Of a stretch of DNA of 64,000 nt, positions 13,001 through 23,406 are shown in pieces; position 1 is the first letter of the stretch; every line of letters begins with the position of its first letter. The stretch lies in NCBI GenBank assembly GCA_019426215.1, contig CM033408.1:24407953-24471952 (forward strand), in the 5' to 3' direction. The position numbers were made by a program, and so were the translations under genes. The notes beneath the pieces were generated by a model. The model ran no database searches and was not told the origin of the DNA. It saw nothing but the letters and a program-made list of their open reading frames with translations. Source of the stretch: Buddleja alternifolia. Its lineage: Eukaryota; Streptophyta; Magnoliopsida; Lamiales; Scrophulariaceae.

Positions 13001-13040
13001 TATTATAAAGGTAAGTGATGCTGAAATCCTATTGATTTAG
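10030..13040. other. CACTA interior, possible captured host sequence, no recognised gene
   Basis: The part at 10040-10440 is more GC-rich than its surroundings and reads like exonic plant DNA (for example the block around 10110-10150), but I could not identify a family. A block at 10945-11040 rich in GGGTTCGGGTT words resembles the end of a hAT element (TAGGGTGGGC start). At 11040-11430 there is a loose fold-back with TTCTCGTGAA / TACAATGAGTTA words that recurs at 62500-63400. The rest is AT-rich. Confidence 0.35.
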
Positions 13041-13833
13041 GAGAAAATAACAGATATCCCCCCAAACTATGAGGTGATGTGTGCTTTACCCCCAAACTAT
13101 TAAAAGTTGCATTCAACACCCTAAACTATCATATATGTGCACTTTGCCCCCTCGGTCAGCTTCGGACAGCACACAGGGGGCAAAGTGCTACAAACCGCAT
13201 AGGTGAGGGGGCAAAGCGCACATCTCCTCATATGTTGGAGGGGGTATCTGGTATTTTCTCTTTTTAAAAAAAAAATTCAAATATTCTTAATATTAACTTA
13301 ACCCTCTTCGGTCAATTTTGGGGAAATTTTTACCCATTCATCGTTCAATTTAAATCATGCATATTGGGATTTATTTGGATTTTTCTTGAAATATTATTTC
13401 TAGGTTTGAAATAAATAATTTTCAAGCATGAAAATAAGAAAAATAGAAATAAAACATGAAATTAAATAGGAAAACAATGAAAAGAAGTATAAATTCAAAT
13501 ATTCATAATTTTCAAAAAACAAAAAAGACAATTCAAAAATCCTGAAACATGAAAATAAAAAAAAAATGAAAAAAAGTATAAAAATAAAAAATTTAAATAA
13601 TAGAAAAATTAGTAAAAAATTTAAAAAATAAAAAAAATTGGTGATGTGCGCTTTGCCCCCTCACTTATGCGGTTTGTAGCACTTTGCACCCTGTGTGCTA
13701 CCCGAAGCTGACCGAAGGGGCAAAGTGCACATATATGATAGTTTAGGGTGTTGATTGCAACTTTTAATAGTTTGGGGGGCAAAATGCACATCACCTAATA
13801 GTTTTTGGGGGGGGGGGTATCTGCTATTTTCTC
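13041..13833. mobile_element. MULE-type MITE with perfect 9-bp target duplication
   Basis: The left arm starts GAGAAAATAACAGATA and the right arm ends in its near reverse complement (TATCTGCTATTTTCTC). The inverted arms extend about 200 bp each and contain alternating ...TTTGCCCCCT... blocks. TTGATTTAG is present immediately outside both ends (13032-13040 and 13834-13842). The 9-bp duplication and GAGAAAAT terminus fit the Mutator superfamily. The centre is A-rich and non-coding, so this copy is non-autonomous. It lies inside the CACTA element and so arrived later. Confidence 0.88.
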
Positions 13834-13842
13834 TTGATTTAG

Positions 13843-14520
13843 AAAGAAGTTTTTTTATTATCTTTACGGGGAAAGTTGAATGCGGCTGTTGTTTAAGCTG
13901 AAGAGAAAAAGTTTATGTAGTTGGTTAATTATAAGTTAGTAATCTATCTTTTGAAGAGTTTTCATTTATTAAATTTCTCGGCACCAATGAAGGATTCATG
14001 AAAATGTTCGCAGATGAGGAGGTTAAATAGATCGTATTATTGTTGCACAAGTAGATTCATGAGACTACTAATCAAAGAGGTAACAAATTCAGCAATTTTC
14101 CAAGAGTTGTATAATTTTTGGAAACGATTTCTTTTTAATTACTCTGGTCATGAAAATATAAGAGTATATAAGTTTCTCTGTGGCTGTGTGATTGCAAAAG
14201 AGAAATTTTGTATCCATACTCCTTAATGACTTAGATTGCTTGTATAAATTGTTGAATCATTTCTTTTGCCTTTTCTGTTTTCAGGTGTTCGACGGGAAGA
14301 TTAATCAAATTTTATTGACGGGAAGATTAATCAAATTTTATTGTTTCGTGCACGTAGCATGTAATGAAGATTAATAAAAGGTATCAAATAATTTTGTAAT
14401 TTTTGTGGTTTACTCTTTAGATATTTTGGGTTAGTTTTCTGATACATTGCATTTTTTTGTGGTTTTGCTATTTATTATATAAAAAATAGTTGTGCTTTTT
14501 GTCCTTGATTTTTTTACTAT
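13843..14520. other. CACTA interior between two nested MITEs, no gene seen
   Basis: AT-rich sequence with two overlapping short frames (14014-14226, 14192-14374) that have no domain signature. A short direct duplication, GACGGGAAGATTAATCAAAT, is present at 14290-14338. Confidence 0.4.
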
Positions 14521-14529
14521 TTGTGAGAA

Positions 14530-14855
14530 GGAATAATAGCAGACACCCCCTCAGTTATGGGGTGATGTGCACTTTGCCCTCTAACTTATTGAAATGTGCA
14601 CTTCACCCCCTCGGGCAGTTCAGGCAGATTCGGGCACCACACTTATCATAAAAATTGGACTTTTGCCCCCTGATTTATGTGTCTTTGTAGCACTTTGCCC
14701 CCTGACTTATGTGTTTTTGTAACATTTTGCCCCCTCACTTATGTGTTTTGTAGCACTTTGCCCCTGCCCGAGGGGGTGAAGTGCACATTTTATGATAAGT
14801 GATGGGGCAAAGTGCACATCACCCCATAACTGAAGGGGGTGTCTGCCATTATCCC
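14530..14855. mobile_element. Second MULE-type MITE with perfect 9-bp target duplication
   Basis: The element begins GGAATAATAGCAGACACC and ends in the matching inverted copy (GTCTGCCATTATCCC). Inverted arms carry ACTTTGCCCC words related to those of the MITE at 13041-13833, and the centre has three ~45-bp tandem copies of a GCACTTTGCCCCCT-type unit (about 14665-14765). TTGTGAGAA flanks both ends (14521-14529 and 14856-14864). It is non-coding. Confidence 0.88.
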
Positions 14856-15293
14856 TTGTGAGAAATAAGCTTCAATACCATTTTAGCTTAATTTGGTAAT
14901 TTTGTGTTATGTAGTATTAATTTTCTAATTCAATTATATTAATAACTGAAAATTTTCAAATTTAATAAAAAAAAGAGGAAAAACCAACTTTGGCGAGAGC
15001 TTGAGAGCCGTTGTGGATAAGTGTTTTTACCACTTATCCACAACTGCTTTTAGCCGTTTTCTATAGAGGCCCAAAATCACAATTTTGGCCTCAATAGACA
15101 ATGGCTTCCAAGCCATTGTCATAAGGGTAGTGAATACTTCTACGACGGCTTAAAGCAGTTGTGGAAGTATTAGCAACTCTCACAAATACAACGGCTAATA
15201 AGCCGTTGCAAAGTCATTGCGGATGACTATTGGCAACGCCTATTGACTTAAGGCTTGCTTTTAGCCTTTGTCAAAAGTAAATTTTCTTGTAGT

Positions 15294-15731
15294 ATATAGC
15301 GAGTGAAGTCTAAACATTAACAACCTTTATACCTAGTTTGTCGTGTGTTGGGTCGAATTTTTTCCCATGTGGCCATCACGCGACACATTACACGCTTACA
15401 TTTTGATCCCGCATCAATATCCTTCCACCATATTATGCAAAGGATTAATTAAAAGCCAATTACTAGTTCACTCCTTCACAATTGCCCAATAATCATGAGA
15501 CCCGTAATTACTATGTCATCAAAAACTAGGATATAGACAATATTTGATGATAATCTATCTATCTAAAATAATTACCAAAAAGTATTATATGTAAAGAAAT
15601 CACTTTAAGAGGGTCAAGAAAATTTATCTGAATCGGAGCAAGCTAAGAGTGATTTGCCGGTCTGTGACTTCCTACCTTGTCCCATTAACTTCACACCTCT
15701 TGATTAAATTAAATTCACACATTTTAATTGA
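15294..15731. other. Intergenic spacer, nothing recognised
   Basis: AT-rich DNA between the CACTA right end and the Helitron-like element, without a supported gene or repeat. Confidence 0.5.
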
Positions 15732-16871
15732 CTAGTAAATTACACGTGTATTTGCACGTGGAAATCATTTTCATATAGCAACCGATTTACAAATAGTAAA
15801 AATAATTTTAGGATAACATAAAATTTATCAATATTTGATTTAGTTATTTTAGTCCCAATATTTCCTTTGTTGTTCTGCCTTCATATATTGTTTTCTTTAT
15901 TTTTTGCTTTTCAATTGGTAATAGGTAAATATATCTAACTAATATACTTAAATTTATCAAATCTAATAATTTCAACTTTAATTGTGTATCTAAGCATTCA
16001 CTGTCCATTTCAGGGGTTCTTTTTTTTTTTTTTTTATTGTGCGTTTGTCTCTATCATTTTATTCAAAATTAATCATTTAGTTGGATACTAAATCATTTTC
16101 TTGACAGAAATCCAAGGAAGATAGATATAAATGTTCCATTTCCATCAACGTATCAAATACAAGACAAAGTCATTGTTGTTCACTAATCCCTTAAAAGTTG
16201 AGACAACTTACATTCAAAAAATAAAAAAAATAAAAAGCAAGAAGAAGAAAGAAAATATTCAAACAAAAGTCCATCTTAACACAATCCAACAGGCATATAC
16301 ATACACAAACATAATACCTAAGGAGTAAGGACCCAATCACGAATACAAAGTTTGAATAAGTGCAAAACTAAAATAGTATGAAATTTTCTGTAAAAACGAA
16401 ACATGCCAAGCTTTTCGCTTGACAAATACAACAAGATCCATCGTGAAATTAATAACTTTTGCACCCCTTCAGAAAGTTGTTCATGTGGATATGTTTGATA
16501 ATGTAATTTGCATTGAAATGTAATTCTGAATATTAAAATCTAAATAGCTACTACTGCAATGGTGCAATGAACCACCAACCTGATCACCGAATAAACTAAG
16601 AAACCAGAACATTTAGTAAAAACCAATAGCTCCAAAGTCCAAACTATACAAACCAAACTCTAAAAGCCAAAGACCGTTTACCAAAAGATCACCCAATTCA
16701 AGTCCTCAAAATAGAACTTATATATAGCACCTAGCTATACAAAAACTAATGCTAAAAGCCAAAGTTCCGACAGGAGACCAAAACCAGAGAAAGTAAAAAC
16801 ATGCAGAAACCGAATCACTGAGCTCCAAAATAGAACCAATATTTATATTGCAAAGGTTATTAATTAGATGA

Positions 16872-17971
16872 AACGTCACAAGTTAATACTATATCCGGAG
16901 TGGTGAGAAATGAAAGAACATATGGCTAGTATACACACACATTCCATTGCTAAGGTTATTAGATGAAAGATCATGAGTTAATATTAGTTTAATCAAATGC
17001 AATGATTTCAAATGGTAGACAAAGAATTCTTGCGGTTATAGTTGAAATGCTCACATGACTTTCTAGCTTCTTTCTCATCTACATTATTATTATTGCATGG
17101 TAGTTATATTTATTTAATTCATAATTATTATTGTGCATAATAACAATAGTTTTATTAATATAGTAGTAAGGTTACTTAAGTGAGGCAACAATGTCCTTTC
17201 ACAATTGGAAGAAACACCAACAAGATTCACACTTTTTAACGTCACGAGTTAATAATATATCCAGAGTGGTGAGAAATGAAAGAACTATATGGCTGGTATA
17301 CACACACATTCCATTGCTAAGGTTGTTAGATGAAAGGTCATGAATTAATATTAGTTTAATCAAATGCAATGATTTCAAATGGTAGACAAAGAATTCTTTC
17401 GGTTATAGTTGAAATGCCCACATGACTTTCTAGCTTCTTTCTCATCTACGTCATTATTATTGCATGGTGGTTATATTTATTTAACTCATAATTATTATTA
17501 TGAATAATAACAATAGTTTTATTAATATAGTAGTAAGGTTACTTAAGTGAGGGCAACAATGTCCTTTCACAATTGAAAAAAACACCAACAAGATTCACAC
17601 TTTTTAACGTCACGAGTTAATAATATATCCTGAGTGGTGAGAAATGAAAGAACTATATGGCTGGTATACACACACATTCCATTGCTAAGGTTATTAGATG
17701 AAAGGTCATGAATTAATATTAGTTTAATCAAATGCAATGATTTCAAATGGTAGACAAAGAATTCTTTCGGTTATAGTTGAAATGCCCACATGACTTTCTA
17801 GCTTCTTTCTCATCTACATCATTATTATTGTATGGTGGTTATATTTATTTAACTCATAATTATTATTATGAATAATAACAATAGTTTTATTAATATAGTA
17901 GTAAGGTTACTTAAGTGAGGGCAACAATGTCCTTTCATAATTGGAAGAAACACCAACAAGATTCACACTTT
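16872..17971. repeat. Three tandem copies of a 366-368-bp unit
   Basis: The unit starting AACGTCACRAGTTAATA recurs at 16872, 17238 and 17606, each ending with ACCAACAAGATTCACACTTTT. Copies two and three are more alike than either is to copy one. The array ends directly at the (ATAGAT)n tract and lies inside the Helitron-like element. It encodes nothing obvious. Confidence 0.9.
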
Positions 17972-18059
17972 TATAGTAGTATAGATATAGATATAGATAT
18001 AGATATAGATATAGATAGATATAGATATAGATATAGATAGATATAGATATAGATATAGA
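17972..18059. repeat. ATAGAT/ATATAG microsatellite forming the Helitron 5' end
   Basis: About 88 bp of near-pure TAGATA-type repeat. On the minus strand it reads TCTATATCTATATC, the same start as the Helitron-like element at 45871. Confidence 0.85.
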
Positions 18060-18441
18060 TTATGACTGTTTGGTGAGACAATTATTCTTCGCTTAAAGCA
18101 CTTTCAAGAATGTTAATTTCTTTAATTTCAAGAATGGATGTTTCTCCATTCCCCTCACAAATCACAACCACTTTTCTTTGGCGGTAATTTTTGTCTTCTG
18201 TTGAGATTGGTCAAGAAGTTTCGATATTGGGAGAATCATTCATTCCATGTCTCAATTTCGGATGAAAAACGAAAACTTATCTGATGCATGTGTATTCTTT
18301 GGAATCGGTACACGGTGTTACGATATAAATTTCCTTGAGAATATTATTGATAATGAAGGCATATATAGAGTCAATAAAAGAGAATAATAAATAAGAAAAT
18401 AATAAATAACAATTCTAAATTACTAGCATAAACTCTTAACA
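18060..18441 (-). repeat. Part of a copia 3' LTR
   Basis: On the minus strand the sequence GGGGGAGTGTTAAGAG occurs right after the pol stop region. GGGGGAG fits a polypurine tract and TGTTAAGAG a LTR start (18441 downwards). The far LTR end is not clear and may have been cut by the Helitron-like element at 18059. Confidence 0.5.
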
Positions 18442-19460
18442 CTCCCCCGCAGGTGCAGTTTCACAAACGTTGAGATTGGTACGAAACTCAAAAAATAATG
18501 AAGATGGCAATACTTTGGTGAAAATATCAGCAAGTTGGCGAGAAGATGGAACATGCAACACACGAATATCACCAAAAGAAACTTTTTTGCGTACAAAATG
18601 TAAGTCTAGTTCTACATGTTTGGTACGTTGATGTTGTACGGGATTGGAACTAAGATAAACAGCGCTTATGTTGTCACAAAAAACAAGAGTGGCAGTACGA
18701 AGGGGACAATGAAGCTCAAGAAGAAGATTTCTAAGCCAAGAAGCTTCAGCCACCGCACTAGCGACACCACGGTATTCAGTTTCAGCATTAGAATGGGAGA
18801 CAACAGGTTGACGTTTAGACAACCAAGAGATCAAATTATCACCAAAGAAAACACAGTACCCGGAGGTGGAGCGACAAGTGTCAGGACAACTGGCCCAGTC
18901 AGCATCAGAATAGGCAATTAGCTGAGTAGAAGAGGATGGACGAAGGAAAAGACCCTGAGAGACAGTGCCAGAAACATAGTGAAGGACGCGTTTGAAGGCG
19001 GTCATATGATGATCACGAGGGTCATGGATAAGGACAACTTGGCTTGAGGGTCAGCACGCGTGGATACAAGTTTACAGTCTGACATATTTGCACAATCGAA
19101 AATTTCCAGGGCAAACTTTTCTTGGGAGAGGAAGAGACCAGAAGACGTATAAGACACAGAGATACCGCAAAAATATTGAAGAGAACCTAAAGTCTGTCAT
19201 AGCAAACTCGAAAGAGAAAAGTGGTGAGTTTGGACAGAAGAAAAGTAGATGAGGCAGTGAGCATAATATCATCAACATAGAGAAGAAGAAAGGCAGTAGA
19301 CGAACCTTGATAAAAAATAAATAAAGAGGTAACGGATTTACTACTGACAAAATCAAGAGAGGATAAGTAAGAAGCAAAGCAATGGTGCCATGCTCGAGGA
19401 GACTGTTTAAGATCATACAGAGCCTTTTTAAGGAGACAAACATGGTTGGGAAAGATGGAT
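18436..19460 (-). pseudogene. Ty1/copia reverse transcriptase-RNase H remnant
   Basis: The 189-codon minus frame ending at 18436 is a copia RNase H: it has the YSDADWASC block, a TSGYCVFFG block, the catalytic-Glu context NAETEYRGVA, CDNISAVYLS and the closing QLADIFTK. Upstream on the same strand (19443-19072) a frame-broken piece of reverse transcriptase shows the LYVDDI-like block. The 5' part (gag, protease, integrase, most of the reverse transcriptase) is missing; the remnant stops near 19460 where the RPA-like sequence begins. In intact elements this is the end of the pol polyprotein that copies the RNA genome into DNA. Confidence 0.85.
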
Positions 19461-19469
19461 TAGTGCAGC

Positions 19470-21050
19470 CCAGAGGTTATTTCATCAGTAGAACCACCGT
19501 CATTTACTAGATTTGCAAACATGCCGTCTCTTGTGGGTTTTAACACACTGATAGGTATGCTTTTACATAATCATTACAACTAATAAAAAAATTATGATTT
19601 TGTATCTAGATAAATAAATGTATTATTATGATACAGATATTCTGGCTATTGTCATCGACCAAAACGAGTCAAGGCCTATAAACAATCTATTTGGTGAATC
19701 AATTGTGCAAGAGTTCTTCCTTATCAATGATGAGAAAGTTTTAACAAACCTAATTTATTAATTACTTCTAAATGTGCAAATGGTGAACTACTTTTATTTT
19801 TGATGTTTAATCAGAAAAATACCTATGATGTTATCGTTGTGGAAGTACTAGCCAGTGAAGGCCAGGTCATTCTCACTGCGTCTGATAAAATGCCTATAAT
19901 CCACAGCTACTAGACTTGGTGTCTCAAACTATAACGGTTTGTTGTTATATCTATTTTTTAGACCCCTTTCTGTCACTACATTTTGTTCTGAATCACATCA
20001 ACATATAGAATCATTATTCAAAATTCCACTTTTCAGGAATATCACTTTCGGCAAGAGGTTCTGCTAATATAATTCTCAATCCTTCATATCCTGAAACACA
20101 ATCTCTTTGAAATTGGCACGTCTCTTCTTCTTTCAACAGCACAACATTCTCTCTTTCATACGTGCCTATTCATTTTCTATAACAATCCCTAAAATTACAA
20201 ACAGGAGGTCAAGGAACTACACATATCTTACCAAAGTAGTCAAGGAAAAAAAATACCTCCAGCGCTCTACTCGTTCTTTAATAACTTCACGGGAAAATTA
20301 CTCATCACTCGCTAATGTCCTTACTAAAGAGGTTATAAATTACTTCTTTTATCCTAAACTGAATGTTGTTGTTCTTCCCAAATGTAATATATGTTTTACC
20401 ACTACTTAAATTTTTATGATCTATGTTGTTTATATACTTTGATTCAATAAATTCTAAATAAATGCCAACTAAACCTCTTCAATATCTAACAAAATTCCTA
20501 ATGTAAAATTACCTCTTGTCTTAGCAGGATAGCAAATTTCGTATCAAAGTGACAGCCTGAATTGCAGATTATGGACAAAAATTCTGGTACATGTCCTGTG
20601 ACAACTACTACAAACGTACATCCGCAGAATACTTGTGGAATTTTACTTGCAATGTATGCCATGCAAAAACAGTTGCCATGCCAAGGTTCTGATTTTCAAA
20701 TACATTAACCTTTCTTCTTAAACAATGGACTGTGTAAATCTGTTTTGGATAAATTATAGGGTGTTTTTTTCTAATTTTCCAAACAAAGTTTACCATGATA
20801 CTTTTCAATGGCGCAACAGAGCTGGAGTTCGTTTAATTTGGTGACGTAGCTCAAACTATTCTCGGCCTAACTCCAATGGAACAGATGAAAAAGAATGAAC
20901 AGGTTAGTTATGTATAATTTCCAGCCATAGCAGACATTATTATGAAAATCATATCTTTTGTTTCTAATTAACATTGCTACATCATTATTCCCAAAATGGT
21001 CTTCCTGTAGAATGAAAAAGTTGATGTTGATGTCGTAAATGCACGTTTAC
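19470..21050 (+). pseudogene. Replication protein A large-subunit-like gene, decayed
   Basis: Separate exon-like pieces follow the order of plant RPA70-like proteins. The first (near 19630-19740) includes an ILAIVIDQNESRP block, typical of an OB-fold strand pair. Another (19815-19910) has YDVIVVEVLASEG. A third (20040-20110) has an IILNPSYPE block like the INP..PE motif of the family. The C-terminal piece (20527-20700) holds a cysteine cluster, WYMSC ... FTCNVCHAK, matching the zinc-binding C-terminus, and 20790-20900 gives ILFNGATELEF. At least two in-frame stops and frame changes between pieces show that it is dead. RPA large subunits bind single-stranded DNA. Related genes also travel in plant Helitrons and other elements, so this could be transposon cargo or a host gene relic. 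Confidence 0.6.
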
Positions 21051-21934
21051 ATGGTAAACAATTTAATGCCGATATAAGAAAAAAAAAATCCAAACTCAGT
21101 ACGGCAAAGAATACCAATATACTATATTCGGTTTAAAACAAAAACAACCATCACCCATGGGATACCATACAGAAGCCAGTTTGAAACAAATCCAACCATC
21201 ATCCATAGGATACGACACAGAAGCCAACTCCAGTACACAATCTTAAAAAAACCCGAAATATCTTATTTCAAATATGTTGCATTCCTAATATATGCTCTAC
21301 TTAAATACAGGTTCAACTACTACCATTGAGGCTGCTGAACCATCCCGTTGATGAAAACTAACACCCTGGTAATCAAATGCTACTGTAACTTCTACATGTT
21401 TTTTGCAGGCGATTTTGACTTGCGTTCATATTTAATTATAGCATAATCTTTATTCCAACTTTCTATTGTCAATCTTCAAAGAGCCTTTATTAAGAAAATA
21501 ATTACATCTTTTTCGATTGCAGGTGTCGCTACATGTATATACTTAGGATAACCATCCAGCTACGAACAACCTAAACACCCTAAAATTTGTAAATAAATCC
21601 CTTTGCAGCTTGCAAATCTGTTTAGTCTCCCAGTGATGCTGAAAAAACTTCTTTTGCTCAGCTAAACTCTGAATATCTTTTGCTTTTTGTAATTCCCATA
21701 TAGTGTTGTTTGTAAATATTAAACAATATCTATGTACAATTAACTATAGGTTTAAGGTGTGGGTACCGTTTTGTTGTAATATTTACGTTTTTGTGAATAC
21801 AAATGCTAGTTAATTTTATTAAAATTTAGATTTAAAACTACGATTATACCAGGCACTAACTAGTGTTGAATAAAGGGCATACCCATAAAATAAATTTCAA
21901 TTTCCACGCTTTATGAAATACAATTTTATGGATT
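21051..21934. other. Spacer, nothing recognised
   Basis: AT-rich sequence between the RPA-like relic and the transporter exon duplicate. A short internal repeat, GGATAC(C/G)A-type ACAGAAGCCA, occurs twice at 21155-21225. Confidence 0.4.
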
Positions 21935-21938
21935 TATT
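21933..21938 (-). terminator. AATAAA-type polyadenylation signal beside the duplicated exon
   Basis: TTTATT on the plus strand reads AATAAA on the minus strand, about 75 nt after the exon's stop codon. The matching site in the functional gene lies at 45833-45838, on the far side of a Helitron insertion. Function is inferred from motif and position only. Confidence 0.4.
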
Positions 21939-21972
21939 TACTTTTCTATACGTAAGAACAACGTAATAAAAA

Positions 21973-22766
21973 TACAATCACATTTTACTTTCAAAACTAA
22001 GTCACAATCTCTACCTCCTTTGGAAGTTCAACTTCCCTATGCAAAAGGCAAACAAAGAAGTAAAAACAATAGGATACAAAATCAAAAGTACACCAACAAG
22101 AGGCAATAAATTGTGGCGATATCCGAAATAATCTCTCAGAAAAGCTGATACAGATTGGCTTTCTCCAAACACAACAATTTCTGTATGTACATCTCCAAAT
22201 TGTGAAGTAAGGATAGCATTTAGAGACCAGGAAGTTGGCACCAGGTAATAAAGCCATACCCACCACTTGGGAATTTGCTGCACATATCAACATTACACTT
22301 TGTTAATATATTTTAACAAGTGACTTTTGTAGTTTGTTATCTATAATATCAGAGACGAAGCGAGAAAAAGAGCACGGTCGGATGTGGCAGTCGTCTCCTC
22401 AATGAGATATTGTATAAAATTTATATGTAAATCAAACTAATTTCAAAACAGTGTCCAACTTCAAGATCTTATATCATCTTCTCAAATGAGTCAAAATGTC
22501 TATGTAGCCCTGGCCTAAGATCTATTATTCGGACTCCATCCTACCTATGGTGCAAACTGCAAAGTGATAATAGACGATCATTGCGAAAGATGTTACTTCC
22601 TCAGTCGGAGGAAAAGAATATCTCGTTTGACTTTTGTTAGGGATTAACAAAAGTCAGCTTTATCACATTTTATCCAAGACTTACCCTTTTCCGCGAAACA
22701 AAAAGGAACAAAAAAAAATTATATTCTACAACATGTCATGGTTTTAATTTAATTTACAGTTGTTAC
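21973..22766 (-). repeat. Duplicate of the 3' end of the ABCG/PDR transporter gene
   Basis: This 794-bp block matches 47003-47799 with only scattered substitutions, in exon and intron alike, and in the same orientation. Similarity ends at GTTGTTAC, exactly where the copia LTR starting at 22767 begins. The match also extends beyond the left edge to about 21935 if a Helitron insertion in the other copy is skipped. The block is best explained as what is left of a tandem gene duplicate. Confidence 0.92.
22011..22277 (-). pseudogene. Orphan last exon of an ABCG/PDR transporter
   Basis: The 267-nt exon copy keeps an open frame of 88 residues plus stop, preceded by an intact CAG acceptor. It encodes the last part of the second membrane domain ([17 protein letters not shown] ... 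[10 protein letters not shown]). It differs from the functional copy at very few residues (for example Thr for Ala near the end). No upstream exon exists in the neighbourhood: the copia insertion begins 490 bp upstream. It cannot make a transporter alone. Low divergence from the intact gene suggests a recent duplication or gene conversion. Confidence 0.9.
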
Positions 22767-23270
22767 TGTTGAAGTGTGGTGAAGAAATGGCTCGTTTCCT
22801 TTGATAATGAAGAGCACATTTGTCCCACATTGGAAACATATTGTAAAGGGTGGTCTCTTTCTCCTATAAAAGAAGACCACCTCTTTAGTTTAGAAACCAT
22901 CCCAACATTTGCCCAAGTCTTTAAGGCATTTTGTTTTCTCTCCTCTATAGTTTGTAATATTTTCACTTTAGTCCTTTAGTGAAATATTTTGGTGGGGTCC
23001 GAGGACGTAGGCTAAATTAGCCGAACCTCGTTAAATTTGGTGTTCTTTATTTTGTGTTATTCTTCAAGTAGCCATTGTTAGTTATAGTTGTAGTATTATA
23101 TTGTGCTATTAAATTCGTCTAGTTAATTCTGTCGAGAAGGTTGGGTTTTAAGTGCGACCGTTGTGACGCCTCCAATCTTTCCTGGGAATTAAATCTAGTG
23201 TGGTTTTTTAGTACAATATTTCTCTCGCTATTTCTATATTTGGTGGAATATGACTCTGAATTCCACAACA
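22767..23270 (+). repeat. 5' LTR of the Tork-like copia element
   Basis: A 504-bp LTR starting TGTTGAAGTGTGG and ending TTCCACAACA. The CTCCTATAAAAGAAG block near 22860 is a plausible TATA box for the genomic transcript. It starts exactly where the transporter duplicate is cut. Confidence 0.85.
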
Positions 23271-23272
23271 AG

Positions 23273-23284
23273 TGGTATCAGAGC
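23273..23284 (+). other. Primer binding site (initiator methionine tRNA)
   Basis: TGGTATCAGAGC, two bases after the LTR, is complementary to the 3' end of plant initiator tRNA-Met, the usual primer for copia elements. Confidence 0.9.
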
Positions 23285-23406
23285 TCGGGTATTCTGAGTA
23301 TGCTCTGTGGTCGCAGTTTAATCTGATCTTCCACATCAGAAAAGTTTTCCCGGGCTATTTGGCTTTCGCATTTGGAAGGCTATTGAAGAATAATTTGTAA
23401 CCAAAA

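Larger units (their letters stand above)
9870..15293. mobile_element. Non-autonomous CACTA-like (En/Spm) element
   Basis: The left end is CACTATAGAAAA (9870-9881). The right end is TTTTCTTGTAGT (15282-15293), the reverse complement of ACTACAAGAAAA. ATA lies just outside each end (9867-9869 and 15294-15296), matching the 3-bp duplication CACTA elements make if the terminal G on the right has been lost. Subterminal regions on both sides carry many copies of ACGGCT/AGCCGTT-type words (9930-10050 and 15000-15280), the transposase-binding pattern typical of this superfamily. No transposase is visible inside. The interior holds unassigned, partly GC-rich segments that may be captured host DNA, plus two nested MITEs. 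Confidence 0.68.
15732..18059 (-). mobile_element. Helitron-like element (non-autonomous), minus orientation
   Basis: Read on the minus strand, the element starts 5'-TCTATATCTATATC at 18059 and ends near 15760-15732 with a hairpin (CACGTG-CAAATA-CACGTG) followed by 12 nt and CTAG. The flanking host bases are A at the 5' side (18060) and T at the 3' side (15731). Helitrons start with TC, end with a hairpin plus CTRR, and insert between A and T, so all four signals fit. The element at 45871-46991 has the same 5' and 3' ends. No Rep/helicase is present. The interior consists mainly of three 367-bp tandem repeats. Confidence 0.7.

Noticed and set aside
16872..17971. Regularly spaced direct repeats that could suggest a CRISPR array
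   Set aside because: The unit is 367 bp with no unique spacers, in plant DNA, inside a Helitron-like element; it is a tandem repeat.
22011..22293. Small membrane protein gene
   Set aside because: It is a copy of the transporter's last exon with an intron border directly upstream, not an independent gene.
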